Assembly (NCBI GenBank): GCA_046233115.1
Contig: JBJXHM010000007.1
Location: 124,001-188,000, forward strand
Length of the DNA stretch: 64,000 nt
Direction of reading: 5' to 3'
Source: JACOMY01 sp046233115
GTDB lineage: Bacteria > Pseudomonadota > Alphaproteobacteria > Kiloniellales > JACOMY01
Below the pieces are notes generated by a model. It had not been told where the DNA came from. It ran no database searches and worked only from the letters and a program-made list of their open reading frames with translations. A program made the translations under genes and the position numbers. Of the stretch, positions 36,339 to 44,437 are shown piece by piece (position 1 is the stretch's first letter; every line of letters starts with the position of its first letter).

Positions 36339-38744
36339 ATGAAGCAGCACTATCGGGCCGTGGTGATCGGTGGCGGTGTGGTGGGGGCCTCGGTGCTCTA
36401 TCACCTGGCCAAGTTGGGCTGGAGCGAGATCGCGCTGATCGAGCGCAAGGAGCTGACCGCCGGCTCCACCTGGCATGCCGCGGCCGGCTTCCACGCGCTG
36501 AACGCCGACCCCAACATCGCTGCGCTGCAAAGCTACACCATCAAGCTCTACAAGGAGCTGGAGGCCGAGAGCGGCCAGTCCTGCGGCCTGCACTTCACCG
36601 GCGGCGTCAACGTCGCTTCCGATCCGGACCGCTGGCAGGCCCTGCGTGCGGCCTGGGCGGTGTTCCAGACCATGGGCATCGAGACCGCGCGCCTGGTGAC
36701 GCCCGAGGAGGCGCTGGAGGTCTGCCCGCTGGCCGACATCACCGGCCTGCGCGGCGGCCTCTTCGACAGCAACGAGGGCTACCTCGACCCGCACGGCACC
36801 ACCCACGCCTATGCCGCCGCCGCCAGGAAGCGCGGCGCCGAGGTGATCCTGCGCAACCGCGTGCTGTCGCTGAACCACCGCCCGGATTCCAGTTGGGAGC
36901 TGGTGACCGAGCAGGGGACGATCACCGCCGAGCACGTGGTCAACGCCGGCGGCCTCTGGGCCAAGCAGGTCGGCCTGATGGCCGGCATCGACCTGCCGGT
37001 GACGCCGATGGAGCACCACTATCTGGTGACCGAGGACATCCCCGAGGTGGCGGCGCTGGACCGCGAGATGGGGCTCTTCGTCGACCTCGACGGCTACACC
37101 TACATGCGCCAGGAGCGCCAGGGCATGCTGCTGGGCGTCTACGAGCTGACGCCGAAGCACTGGAACGTCGAGGGCGCGCCCTGGGACTACGGCATGGAGC
37201 TGATCCCGGAGGATCTGGACCGCATCGCGCCGGAGCTGGCCAAGGGCTTCGAGCGCTATCCCTGCCTGGCCGAGGCCGGGATCAAGCGCTGGGTCAACGG
37301 CGCCTTCACCTTCACCCCGGACGGCAATCCGCTGGTCGGGCCGGTGCCAGGCAAGCGCGGCTACTGGACCGCTTGCGGGGTCATGGCCGGCTTCTCGCAG
37401 GGCGGTGGCGTCGGCAAAGCGCTGGCCGAATGGATGATCCACGGCGAGCCGGAGGCCGACGTCTACGGCATGGACGTCGCCCGCTACGGCGACTTCGCGT
37501 CGAACCGCAGCTACCTGCGCCAGACCACCGGGCAGTTCTATGCCCGCCGTTTCGTTATGACCTATCCCAACGAGCGCCTGCCCGCCGGCCGACCGCTGCG
37601 CCGCCCCGCCTGCTACGACGCCATGACCGCAGCCGGTGCGCAGTGGGCCGCACTCTGGGGGCTGGAGATCCCGGTCTACTTCGCCCAGCCCGGCTTCGAG
37701 GAGACGCCGACCCTGCTGCGCTCCAACGCCTTCGACATCGTCGGCGACGAGTGCCGCGCGGTGCGCGAGGCCGCCGGCCTGCTCGATACCACCGCCTTCG
37801 CCCGCTACGAGGTGACCGGGCCGGGCGCCGAGGCCTGGCTCGACCGGCTGCTGGCCTGCCGCCTGCCGGGTCCCGGCCGGGTCAAGCTGGCGCCGATGCT
37901 GGGCGAGGACGGGCGGCTCAAGGGCGACCTCACCCTGGTCAACTGGGGCGAGGGGCTCTGGTGGCTGATGGGCTCCTACTACCTGCGCCAGTTCCACCTG
38001 CGCTGGTTCGAGGACCAGGCCGGCGAAGGGGCTGTCGTTCGCGACATCAGCGATGCCGTCAGCGGTTTCGGCCTCAGCGGCCCGAAGGCGCGCGAGATCC
38101 TGGCCGCCTGCGCCGAGGGCGACCTCTCGGACGCGGCCCTGCCCTTCATGACCTGCCGCGAGATGGATGTCGGCCTGGTCCGTACCCGCGTGGCGCGGCT
38201 CTCCATTGCCGGTGAGCTGGGCTACGAGATCAACTGCACCGCCAGCGAACTGCCGACCCTGCGTGAGACTCTGCTGGCCGTCGGTGCGGCGCACGGCCTG
38301 AAGGAGATCGGCTACTACGCCGTCAACGCGCTGCGTCTGGAGAAGTCCTTCGGCATCTGGTCGCGCGAGTTCACGCAGGGCTACACGCCGGCGATGACCG
38401 GGCTCGACCGCTGGATCCCGAAGACCAAGAGCGGCTTCGTCGGCTGCGCGGCCTTCCGCGCCGCGCCGGCGCCGGAGCAGCTGCTGGCGACCCTGGAAGT
38501 CGAGGCGCTGGACGCTGACGCCGGCGGCTTCGAGCCGCTCTATCTCGGCGAGGAGCAGGTCGGCTTCATCACTTCCGGCGGCTACGGCCACTGGGTCGGC
38601 AAGAGTCTGGCGCTCGCCCTGGTCGTGCCCGAGGCGGCGACGGTCGGTACGGAACTCACCACCTTCATCGTCGGCGAGCGGCGCCGGGCCCGGGTGATCC
38701 CCGCCTCGCCGCATGACCCCGCAGGCGCTCGCATGCGGGGCTGA
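36339..38744 (+). CDS. FAD-dependent oxidoreductase/GcvT fusion (dimethylglycine/sarcosine dehydrogenase-like)
   Basis: 801 aa. N-terminal DAO-type domain with GGGVVG (11-16) and AGSTWHAAAG (41-50), where His46 matches the covalent flavin His of dimethylglycine and sarcosine dehydrogenases. The C-terminal half (from about 430) is a GcvT/aminomethyltransferase domain that transfers the released C1 unit to tetrahydrofolate (LGEDGRLKGDLTLVNWG, GELGYEINCTASELP, ALRLEKSFGIWSREFTQGYT). It therefore demethylates an N-methylated amine in the cytoplasm. GGAGG at 36329-36333 fits the ATG at 36339. First gene of an operon with TetR and MttB genes. Confidence 0.92.
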   Translation: MKQHYRAVVIGGGVVGASVLYHLAKLGWSEIALIERKELTAGSTWHAAAGFHALNADPNIAALQSYTIKLYKELEAESGQSCGLHFTGGVNVASDPDRWQALRAAWAVFQTMGIETARLVTPEEALEVCPLADITGLRGGLFDSNEGYLDPHGTTHAYAAAARKRGAEVILRNRVLSLNHRPDSSWELVTEQGTITAEHVVNAGGLWAKQVGLMAGIDLPVTPMEHHYLVTEDIPEVAALDREMGLFVDLDGYTYMRQERQGMLLGVYELTPKHWNVEGAPWDYGMELIPEDLDRIAPELAKGFERYPCLAEAGIKRWVNGAFTFTPDGNPLVGPVPGKRGYWTACGVMAGFSQGGGVGKALAEWMIHGEPEADVYGMDVARYGDFASNRSYLRQTTGQFYARRFVMTYPNERLPAGRPLRRPACYDAMTAAGAQWAALWGLEIPVYFAQPGFEETPTLLRSNAFDIVGDECRAVREAAGLLDTTAFARYEVTGPGAEAWLDRLLACRLPGPGRVKLAPMLGEDGRLKGDLTLVNWGEGLWWLMGSYYLRQFHLRWFEDQAGEGAVVRDISDAVSGFGLSGPKAREILAACAEGDLSDAALPFMTCREMDVGLVRTRVARLSIAGELGYEINCTASELPTLRETLLAVGAAHGLKEIGYYAVNALRLEKSFGIWSREFTQGYTPAMTGLDRWIPKTKSGFVGCAAFRAAPAPEQLLATLEVEALDADAGGFEPLYLGEEQVGFITSGGYGHWVGKSLALALVVPEAATVGTELTTFIVGERRRARVIPASPHDPAGARMRG

Positions 38745-38753
38745 GACAGCAGG

Positions 38754-39425
38754 ATGAGCGAGGCCGAGCGCAGCGTCAGCACCAGCCGCGAGGACTGGTT
38801 CCGGGTCGCGCTCGAGACCCTGGTGGGCGCGGGCGTGGCGCGGGTGAAGGTGCTGACCTTGGCCGAGACGCTGGGGGCCTCGCGCTCCAGCTTCTACTGG
38901 TTCTTCAAGAATCGGGCGGAGCTGCTGGCAGCCCTGCTCTCCCACTGGCAGGGCAAGAACACCGCGGCCATCGTCACCCGCGCGCGGCGACCGGCGGCCA
39001 GCATCACCGAGGCGGTGTTGAGCATCTTCGAGTGCTGGGTCTCCAGCGCGATCTTCGATGCCCGCCTCGACCAGGCGGTGCGGGACTGGGGCCGCAGCGA
39101 TGCCAGGGTCGCCGCTGCCGTGGCGGCGGCCGATGCGGAGCGGATCGCGGCGCTCACCGCCATGTTCGCAAGCCAGGGCTATCCCGCGGGGGAGGACTTC
39201 ATCCGCGCCCGCGTCCTCTATCTGACCCAGATTGGCTACTACGCCATCGTGCCGTCGGAGACGATGGAGACACGCCTGGCCTACGTGCAGGACTACCTGC
39301 TGGTCCTGACCGGGCGCAGGGCAGAGGCGGAGGAGTTCGCCCGTTTCCATGCCCTGGTTCACGCCTCGGCCGAGGCCCAAGTCGGCACCCAAGCCGGCGC
39401 CACTGACAGGGAGGAGCAAGACTGA
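38754..39425 (+). CDS. TetR family transcriptional regulator
   Basis: 223 aa. N-terminal helix-turn-helix: EDWFRVALETLVGAGVARVK, then VLTLAETLGASRSSFYWFFK and NRAELLAALLSHW. The C-terminal ligand domain is helical (ARLDQAVRDWGRSDARVAAA). It sits between the FAD/GcvT and MttB genes, 9 bp after the former and overlapping the latter by one base (TGATG), so it is cotranscribed with the pathway it probably controls. The likely target is the palindrome at 36267-36300. A ligand from the degraded methylated compound would release it (inference). Confidence 0.92.
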   Translation: MSEAERSVSTSREDWFRVALETLVGAGVARVKVLTLAETLGASRSSFYWFFKNRAELLAALLSHWQGKNTAAIVTRARRPAASITEAVLSIFECWVSSAIFDARLDQAVRDWGRSDARVAAAVAAADAERIAALTAMFASQGYPAGEDFIRARVLYLTQIGYYAIVPSETMETRLAYVQDYLLVLTGRRAEAEEFARFHALVHASAEAQVGTQAGATDREEQD

Positions 39426-40960
39426 TGCAAGACACTGCCGGGCGGCGGCGCGGCCGCTCCAAGCGACGCGAGGCGCCGGCGGCGCGCCAGGTGGACTACC
39501 GCCGGCTGCGCCATCCCTTCACGCCGCAGGCCGCCTTCTCCGAGGAAGCGGTACAGCGTATGCACGAGACCGCGCTACGTCTGCTGCAGGAACTGGGGAT
39601 CAAGATCCTGCACGACGAGGCCCGCGCGCTCTTCAAGGCGGCCGGCGCGGTGGTGAACGAGGATAGCCTGATGGTCCACATCGGACCGGAGATCGTGGCT
39701 GCAGCCCTGGCCACGGCGCCGAGTTCCTGGCGTCTGCGCTCGGCCGATCCCCGGCGCGAGCAGGCCTACGAGGAGGGGGCGCTGCTCTTCACCGCCGGAT
39801 CGGGCTGCCCCAACGCGACCGATGCCGAGCGCGGCCGGCGGCCCGGTTCGCTGCAGGACTTCGAAGAGACCATCAAGCTGCAGCAGGCCTTCGATGTGAT
39901 CCACCTGCACGGCCCCTCGGCAGAGCCGCAGGACGTGCCGGTGAACCTGCGCCACTACGCGATGATGCGCGCGCAGCTCGCCAATGGCGACAAGACCTAC
40001 TTCGTCTACGCCCGCGGCCGCGCCCAGGTGCAGGAGAGCCTGGAGCTGATCCAGCTCGGTCTCGGTCTCTCCGCCGACGCCTTCACTGACGGAGTCTGGG
40101 CCACCACCATCATCAACACCAACTCGCCGCGCCAGATCGACGTGCCGATGGCCGAGGGCATCATCGACATGGCCCGCGCCCGCCAGATGAGCGTCATCAC
40201 CCCCTTCTGCCTGGCAGGCGCGATGGCGCCGGTGAGCCTGGCCGGCGCCTTGGTGCTGCAGCACGCCGAGGCGCTCGCCGGCATCGCGCTGGCCCAGCTC
40301 GCCCAGCCCGGTGCTCCGGTCAGCTACGGCGGCTTCAGCTCCAACGTCGACATGAAGTCGGGTGCGCCGGCCTTCGGCACGCCGGAGCACATCAAGCTGC
40401 AGCTCGGCACCGGCCAGCTCGCCCGCCTGATCGGCCTGCCCTGGCGCTCGGCCTCCGGCTCGGCCGCCAACGTGGCCGACATGCAGGCGGCTCAGGAGAC
40501 CCAGATGGGCAACTGGGGTGCCATGCTGGCCAACGCGACGATGGTGGTGCATGCCGCCGGCTGGCTGGAGGGCGGGCTCTCCTTCGGCTACGAGAAGTTC
40601 ATCAACGACATCGAGGCGCTGCAGACCCTGGCCGAGCTCTGCAGCCCGGCGCCGGAGGACGAGGCCAGCCTGGCCTGGGAGGCGCTGGCCGAGGTGCAGC
40701 CCGGCGGCCACTTCTTCGCCGCCCAGCACACCATGGACCGCTACGCCGAAGCCTTCTACGAGCCGCTTGTCGCCGACCTCTCCAACTACGGCACCTGGCG
40801 CGAGGGCGGCTGCCGCACCGCGACCGACCGCGCGGTCGAGATCTGGAAACGCTCCCTGGCCGAGTTCGAGCCGCCACCCTCGGGCCCGCTGGCCGAAGAG
40901 CGCATCGCCGGCTACATCGAGCGCCGCACCGCAGCCGGCGGGGCCAAGCCGACGGAGTAG
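39425..40960 (+). CDS. Trimethylamine methyltransferase (MttB) family protein, non-pyrrolysine
   Basis: 511 aa. MttB superfamily pattern throughout: EEAVQRMHETALRLLQELGI near the start, PGSLQDFEETIKLQQAFDVI, PFCLAGAMAPVSLAGALVLQ, SYGGFSSNVDMKSGAPAFGT and a C-terminal GGHFFAAQHTMDRYAEAFYE. No in-frame TAG, so it is a non-pyrrolysine member like the glycine betaine methyltransferase MtgB. Such enzymes move a methyl group from a quaternary amine to a corrinoid protein. No corrinoid protein or reactivase gene is in the window. Neighbouring FAD/GcvT enzyme suggests sequential demethylation of a quaternary amine. Confidence 0.92.
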   Translation: MQDTAGRRRGRSKRREAPAARQVDYRRLRHPFTPQAAFSEEAVQRMHETALRLLQELGIKILHDEARALFKAAGAVVNEDSLMVHIGPEIVAAALATAPSSWRLRSADPRREQAYEEGALLFTAGSGCPNATDAERGRRPGSLQDFEETIKLQQAFDVIHLHGPSAEPQDVPVNLRHYAMMRAQLANGDKTYFVYARGRAQVQESLELIQLGLGLSADAFTDGVWATTIINTNSPRQIDVPMAEGIIDMARARQMSVITPFCLAGAMAPVSLAGALVLQHAEALAGIALAQLAQPGAPVSYGGFSSNVDMKSGAPAFGTPEHIKLQLGTGQLARLIGLPWRSASGSAANVADMQAAQETQMGNWGAMLANATMVVHAAGWLEGGLSFGYEKFINDIEALQTLAELCSPAPEDEASLAWEALAEVQPGGHFFAAQHTMDRYAEAFYEPLVADLSNYGTWREGGCRTATDRAVEIWKRSLAEFEPPPSGPLAEERIAGYIERRTAAGGAKPTE

Positions 40961-40966
40961 GGCGGG

Positions 40967-41350
40967 TCAGTTCTCGCCTGACCCCAAGGCCGCCAGCTCC
41001 GCCTCGGTGTAGACGCGCGAGCGGACCAGGAAGCGGCGTTCGCGGCCGTTGTCGAGCGAGAACATGCCGCCGCGGCCCGGTACCACGTCGAGGATGAGCT
41101 GGGTGTGGCGCCAGGCCTCGAACTGCTGGCCGCCGATATAGACTGGCACGCCCTCCAGTTCGCCCAGCTTCACGTCGCGCGCGCCGATGCGGAACTCGGC
41201 CGCCGGGTAGCACATCGGCGAGGAGCCGTCGCAGCAGCCGCCGGACTGGTGGATCAGGATATCGGGATGCTCGGCGCGGATCTCGCGCAGCAGCTCTAGC
41301 GCCGCCGGGGTCGCGGTGACCCGTGCCGGGGCAGGCAGGTTCTCGGACAT
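40967..41350 (-). CDS. DUF779 family protein
   Basis: 127 aa from the ATG at 41350; the longer frame to 41419 runs through a GC hairpin and is rejected. Conserved DUF779 features: HQSGGCCDGSSPMCYP with Cys39, Cys40 and Cys47, then GVPVYIGGQQFEAWRHTQLI and DVVPGRGGMFSLDNGRERRF. The family is regularly encoded beside ExaC/AldA-type aldehyde dehydrogenases, as here. The cysteines suggest metal or Fe-S binding, perhaps an accessory role for the enzyme. Biochemical function is not established. Confidence 0.9.
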   Translation of the reverse strand: MSENLPAPARVTATPAALELLREIRAEHPDILIHQSGGCCDGSSPMCYPAAEFRIGARDVKLGELEGVPVYIGGQQFEAWRHTQLILDVVPGRGGMFSLDNGRERRFLVRSRVYTEAELAALGSGEN

Positions 41351-41384
41351 TTCGCTACTCCCTCCGGATGATGGGAAAGAGGGT

Positions 41385-41413
41385 GCCCCGGCCCTCTGGG
41401 GAAGGGCCGGGGC
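41385..41413. terminator. GC-rich hairpin between aldehyde dehydrogenase and DUF779 genes
   Basis: Perfect 10-bp stem GCCCCGGCCC (41385-41394) and GGGCCGGGGC (41404-41413) with a 9-nt loop. On the minus strand it is followed by ACCCTCTTTC, only a weak U-run. It probably attenuates transcription into the DUF779 gene or protects the dehydrogenase mRNA end. Confidence 0.6.
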
Positions 41414-41438
41414 GCGCAAGCCGGGTTTCTCGGGAGGC

Positions 41439-42959
41439 CTAGAAGAAGCCCAGCTTTTGCGGTGCGTAGCTGACCAGCATGTTCTTCGTCTGCTGGTAGT
41501 GGTCCAGCATCATCTTGTGGGTCTCACGGCCGATGCCCGACTGCTTGTAGCCGCCGAAGGCCGCATGGGCGGGGTAGGCGTGGTAGCAGTTGGTCCAGAC
41601 CCGGCCGGCCTGGATCGCCCGGCCGAAGCGGTAGCAGGTGTTGACGTTGCGGCTCCATACGCCGGCGCCCAGGCCGTAGAGCGTGTCGTTGGCGATCTCG
41701 AGCGCCTCGTCCTCGTCCTTGAAGGTGGTGACCGAGACCACCGGGCCGAAGATCTCCTCCTGGAAGACCCGCATCTTGTTGTGACCGCGGAACACGGTCG
41801 GCTCGACATAGAAGCCGCCGGCAAGCGGGCCGGAGAGGGACGGCGAGCGGCCGCCGATCAGGACCTCGGCGCCCTCCTGCTTGCCGATGTCGATGTAGGA
41901 GAGGATCTTCTCCTTCTGCTCGGAGGAGGCCTGAGCGCCGATCATGGTGGCGGCATCCAGCGGGTTGCCCTGGACCACCGCGGCGACCCGTTTCAGCGCG
42001 CGCTCCATGAAGCGCTCGTAGATCGACTCGTGCACCAAGGCGCGTGAGGGGCAGGTGCAGACCTCGCCCTGGTTCAGCGCGAACATGGTGAAGCCTTCCA
42101 GCGCCTTGTCGAAGAAGGCGTCGTCCTCGTCGGCCACGTCCTTGAAGAAGATGTTGGGCGACTTGCCGCCCAGCTCCAGGGTCACCGGGATCAGGTTCTC
42201 CGAGGCGTACTGCATGATCAGCCGCCCGGTCGTGGTCTCGCCGGTGAAGGCGATCTTGGCGATGCGGTTGGACGAGGCGAGCGGCTTGCCGGCCTCGAGC
42301 CCGAAGCCGTTGACGATGTTGAGTACGCCCGGCGGCAGCAGGTCGCCCACCAACTCGGCCCAGACCAGCACCGAGGCCGGGGTCTGCTCGGCGGGCTTCA
42401 GGACCACGCAGTTGCCGGCGGCCAGCGCCGGGGCCAGCTTCCAGCAGGCCATCAGCAGCGGGAAGTTCCAGGGGATGATCTGGCCAACCACGCCCAGCGG
42501 CTCGTGGAAGTGATAGGCCACCGTGTCGGCGTCAATCTCAGCCAGCGAGCCCTCCTGGGCGCGGATGCAGCCGGCGAAGTAGCGGAAGTGGTCGATCGCC
42601 AGCGGCAGGTCGGCCGCCATGGTCTCGCGGATCGGCTTGCCGTTGTCCCAGGTTTCGGCGGTCGCCAGCAGCTCCAGGTTCTCTTCCATGCGCTGGGCGA
42701 TGGCATTCAGGATATTGGCACGCTCTGCCACCGAGGTGCGGGCCCAGCCCTCCTTCGCCGCGTGGGCGGCATCGAGTGCAGCCTCGATGTCGTCGGCGTC
42801 GGACCGCGCGATCTCGCAGAGCGGCAGGCCGGTGATCGGGGTGGTGTTGGTGAAGCTGCGTCCGGCCTTCGGCGCCACCCAGGTGCCGCCGATATAGTTG
42901 CCATAGAGGGCCTTGTAGGGGGACTGGCCGATTTGTTCTGTTTGCGGGATCGTATCCAT
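41439..42959 (-). CDS. NAD-dependent aldehyde dehydrogenase, ExaC/AcoD type
   Basis: 506 aa, full length from the ATG at 42959, with AGGAGG as ribosome-binding site. Active-site Glu262 is in VTLELGGKSPNIFF and the nucleophile Cys301 in NQGEVCTCPSR, the signature of the acetaldehyde dehydrogenase group (ExaC, AldA of acetoin/ethanol metabolism). Cofactor site IPWNFPLLMACWKLAPALAA is intact. It oxidises acetaldehyde or other short aldehydes in the cytoplasm. Neighbours fit the common set: DUF779 protein downstream and an AcoR-like GAF/Fis regulator upstream with a palindrome between. Confidence 0.95.
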   Translation of the reverse strand: MDTIPQTEQIGQSPYKALYGNYIGGTWVAPKAGRSFTNTTPITGLPLCEIARSDADDIEAALDAAHAAKEGWARTSVAERANILNAIAQRMEENLELLATAETWDNGKPIRETMAADLPLAIDHFRYFAGCIRAQEGSLAEIDADTVAYHFHEPLGVVGQIIPWNFPLLMACWKLAPALAAGNCVVLKPAEQTPASVLVWAELVGDLLPPGVLNIVNGFGLEAGKPLASSNRIAKIAFTGETTTGRLIMQYASENLIPVTLELGGKSPNIFFKDVADEDDAFFDKALEGFTMFALNQGEVCTCPSRALVHESIYERFMERALKRVAAVVQGNPLDAATMIGAQASSEQKEKILSYIDIGKQEGAEVLIGGRSPSLSGPLAGGFYVEPTVFRGHNKMRVFQEEIFGPVVSVTTFKDEDEALEIANDTLYGLGAGVWSRNVNTCYRFGRAIQAGRVWTNCYHAYPAHAAFGGYKQSGIGRETHKMMLDHYQQTKNMLVSYAPQKLGFF

Positions 42960-43063
42960 CGAATTTCCTCCTGCATTGCTGCCGATCCGGTGTCGTCGGC
43001 TGGACCAGAGATGACCTGGCGGCCGGACCCGGTCAGCCCGCGCGCGGAGGAACGCGAAGGAAT

Positions 43064-43083
43064 CTGTCTCAGGACTGAGACAG
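43064..43083. promoter_or_regulatory. Perfect palindrome upstream of aldehyde dehydrogenase gene
   Basis: CTGTCTCAG (43064-43072), GA, CTGAGACAG (43075-43083): 9-bp arms with a 2-bp spacer. It is 105 bp before the aldehyde dehydrogenase ATG and just after the stop of the GAF-Fis regulator gene. Position and symmetry suit an upstream activator site for the Fis-type dimer. No convincing -24/-12 sigma-54 promoter was found in the gap. Confidence 0.7.
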
Positions 43084-43125
43084 TTCGGAACTTTAGGAGA
43101 GGAAAGCCGCCCGCAGGCGCAAGGA

Positions 43126-44076
43126 TCAGTCCAGGCCGAGCTTGTCCATGCGGCGGTAGAGCGTCGCCCGGCCGATGCCCAGCGCCCTGGCAGCCTTGGA
43201 GACATTGCCGCCGGCACGCGCGATCGCCCGGCGCAGCTCGCTGCGCTCGGCCGCGTCCAGGCCGCCGGCGGCCTCGCCGTGGCAGAGGATGTCGGCGGCG
43301 GGCTTGGGGTCGGCCAGGGTGGCGTCGGTCAGGCCCAGGGTCCGGCGGGCTGCCGCGGTGGCGCCGATCAGCAGGTCGTCCTCGTCGACCGCCAGCAGCA
43401 CCGCGCCGGCGCGGCCGTGGCGAGGTCCCATGACGATGCGCGCGCCGGGGAAGGAGGCCTGGAAGAAGTCGCTCTCGATCCGCCGGGCGGCATCGACCAC
43501 GGCGGTGGCGATCAGTCCGGCGAAGCCCTCGGTGTGGTCCAGCCGGCAGGAGGAGACGTCGAGTGCCGCCAGCAGCCGGCCGTCGGGGCCGAAGATCGGC
43601 GCGTCCATGCAGCTCATCGCGGTGTTGCGGGTGTGGAAGTGCTGGTCGCGGTGGATGGTGACCGGCCGCTTCTCGGTCAGGCAGGTGCCGATGCCGTTGG
43701 TGCCCTCGCTGGCCTCGCTCCAGACCGCGCCCTCGCTCAGGCCCCAGTCGGCGAAGGTGCTGCGATAGCCCGCTGCCGTCCGGCCGTCGACGATCTGGCC
43801 GCGGGCGTCGCTCATCAGCACGCAGCAGCCGACCCCGCCGACCGACTGGAAGAGCGCATCCAGGGTCGGGCGCGCGATCTCGATCACCAGCTCCAGCGCG
43901 GCCCGCGCGTCGCGCAGCTCTCCGGCGCTCAGTCTCTGCGGCTGTTGCTTGGTATCGGGGGCCAGGCCGTGGTTCAGCAGCGAGCGGCGCCAGGAGGCGA
44001 CCACGGCGCTCTGTGCTGCGGCCTCTCGTGAAGAGGAGAGTTCCAGAACGCGATCTGCATGATGGAGTCCGGCCAT
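43126..44076 (-). CDS. GAF domain / Fis-type HTH regulator (AcoR-like, without AAA+ domain)
   Basis: 316 aa. The N-terminus and GAF domain resemble AcoR (VVASWRRSLLNHGLAPD, then GAVWSEASEGTNGIGTCLTE and HFHTRNTAMSCMDAPIFGPD). The C-terminus is a Fis-type helix-turn-helix, about 283-312 (RRAIARAGGNVSKAARALGI, then GRATLYRRMDKLGL). The sigma-54-activating AAA+ domain that normally lies between (GAFTGA motif) is absent; the linker is only about 80 residues. It therefore cannot remodel sigma-54 polymerase itself. It probably regulates the adjacent aldehyde dehydrogenase through the palindrome at 43064-43083. Confidence 0.9.
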   Translation of the reverse strand: MAGLHHADRVLELSSSREAAAQSAVVASWRRSLLNHGLAPDTKQQPQRLSAGELRDARAALELVIEIARPTLDALFQSVGGVGCCVLMSDARGQIVDGRTAAGYRSTFADWGLSEGAVWSEASEGTNGIGTCLTEKRPVTIHRDQHFHTRNTAMSCMDAPIFGPDGRLLAALDVSSCRLDHTEGFAGLIATAVVDAARRIESDFFQASFPGARIVMGPRHGRAGAVLLAVDEDDLLIGATAAARRTLGLTDATLADPKPAADILCHGEAAGGLDAAERSELRRAIARAGGNVSKAARALGIGRATLYRRMDKLGLD

Positions 44077-44437
44077 GCCCTCGTCCTACTCGTTATCCTC
44101 CCGGACGGTCGTCATCGCGCTGATGGGCTGGCGGACCGTTCTCGTTGCTGCCTGTGGCTGCCGGCCTATTCTTCTTCTTGGGCCGATCGGGCAGACTTCC
44201 CTATAGCACAGCGGGCAGGGGCGCCCCAACCGCAGAAAGTCGCACGAGCCTGCCCCCTTGGCGGCCCGGCGCCGAGGCGGCTATATGCAGACGGCAAGGG
44301 GCCGGGGGCGGGGACGATCCGGCAGGGACGTGCCGGATGCCGCCGGCTGGCAAAGGATCGACAGCGAGAGACCCCCTCCATGGAGCGTGCCGAGGTTCAG
44401 ACAGCGCCGGCGCCGTGCGGCCGGAACGGCTGAGGCG
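44077..44437. other. 361-bp intergenic region, nothing recognised
   Basis: Lies between the divergent GAF-Fis regulator and the GT39 gene. Several open frames cross it on both strands, but none has a plausible start or family resemblance. It presumably carries the two divergent promoters; I could not pick a convincing -35/-10 pair. Confidence 0.5.

Noticed and set aside
36282..39419. Minus-strand open frame of 1045 codons
   Set aside because: Antisense of the FAD/GcvT and TetR genes; no recognisable motif, and it would cover the operator region.
42960..43063. Sigma-54 -24/-12 promoter before the aldehyde dehydrogenase gene
   Set aside because: The best GG...GC pairs do not have the 10-bp spacing, and the nearby regulator lacks the AAA+ domain required.
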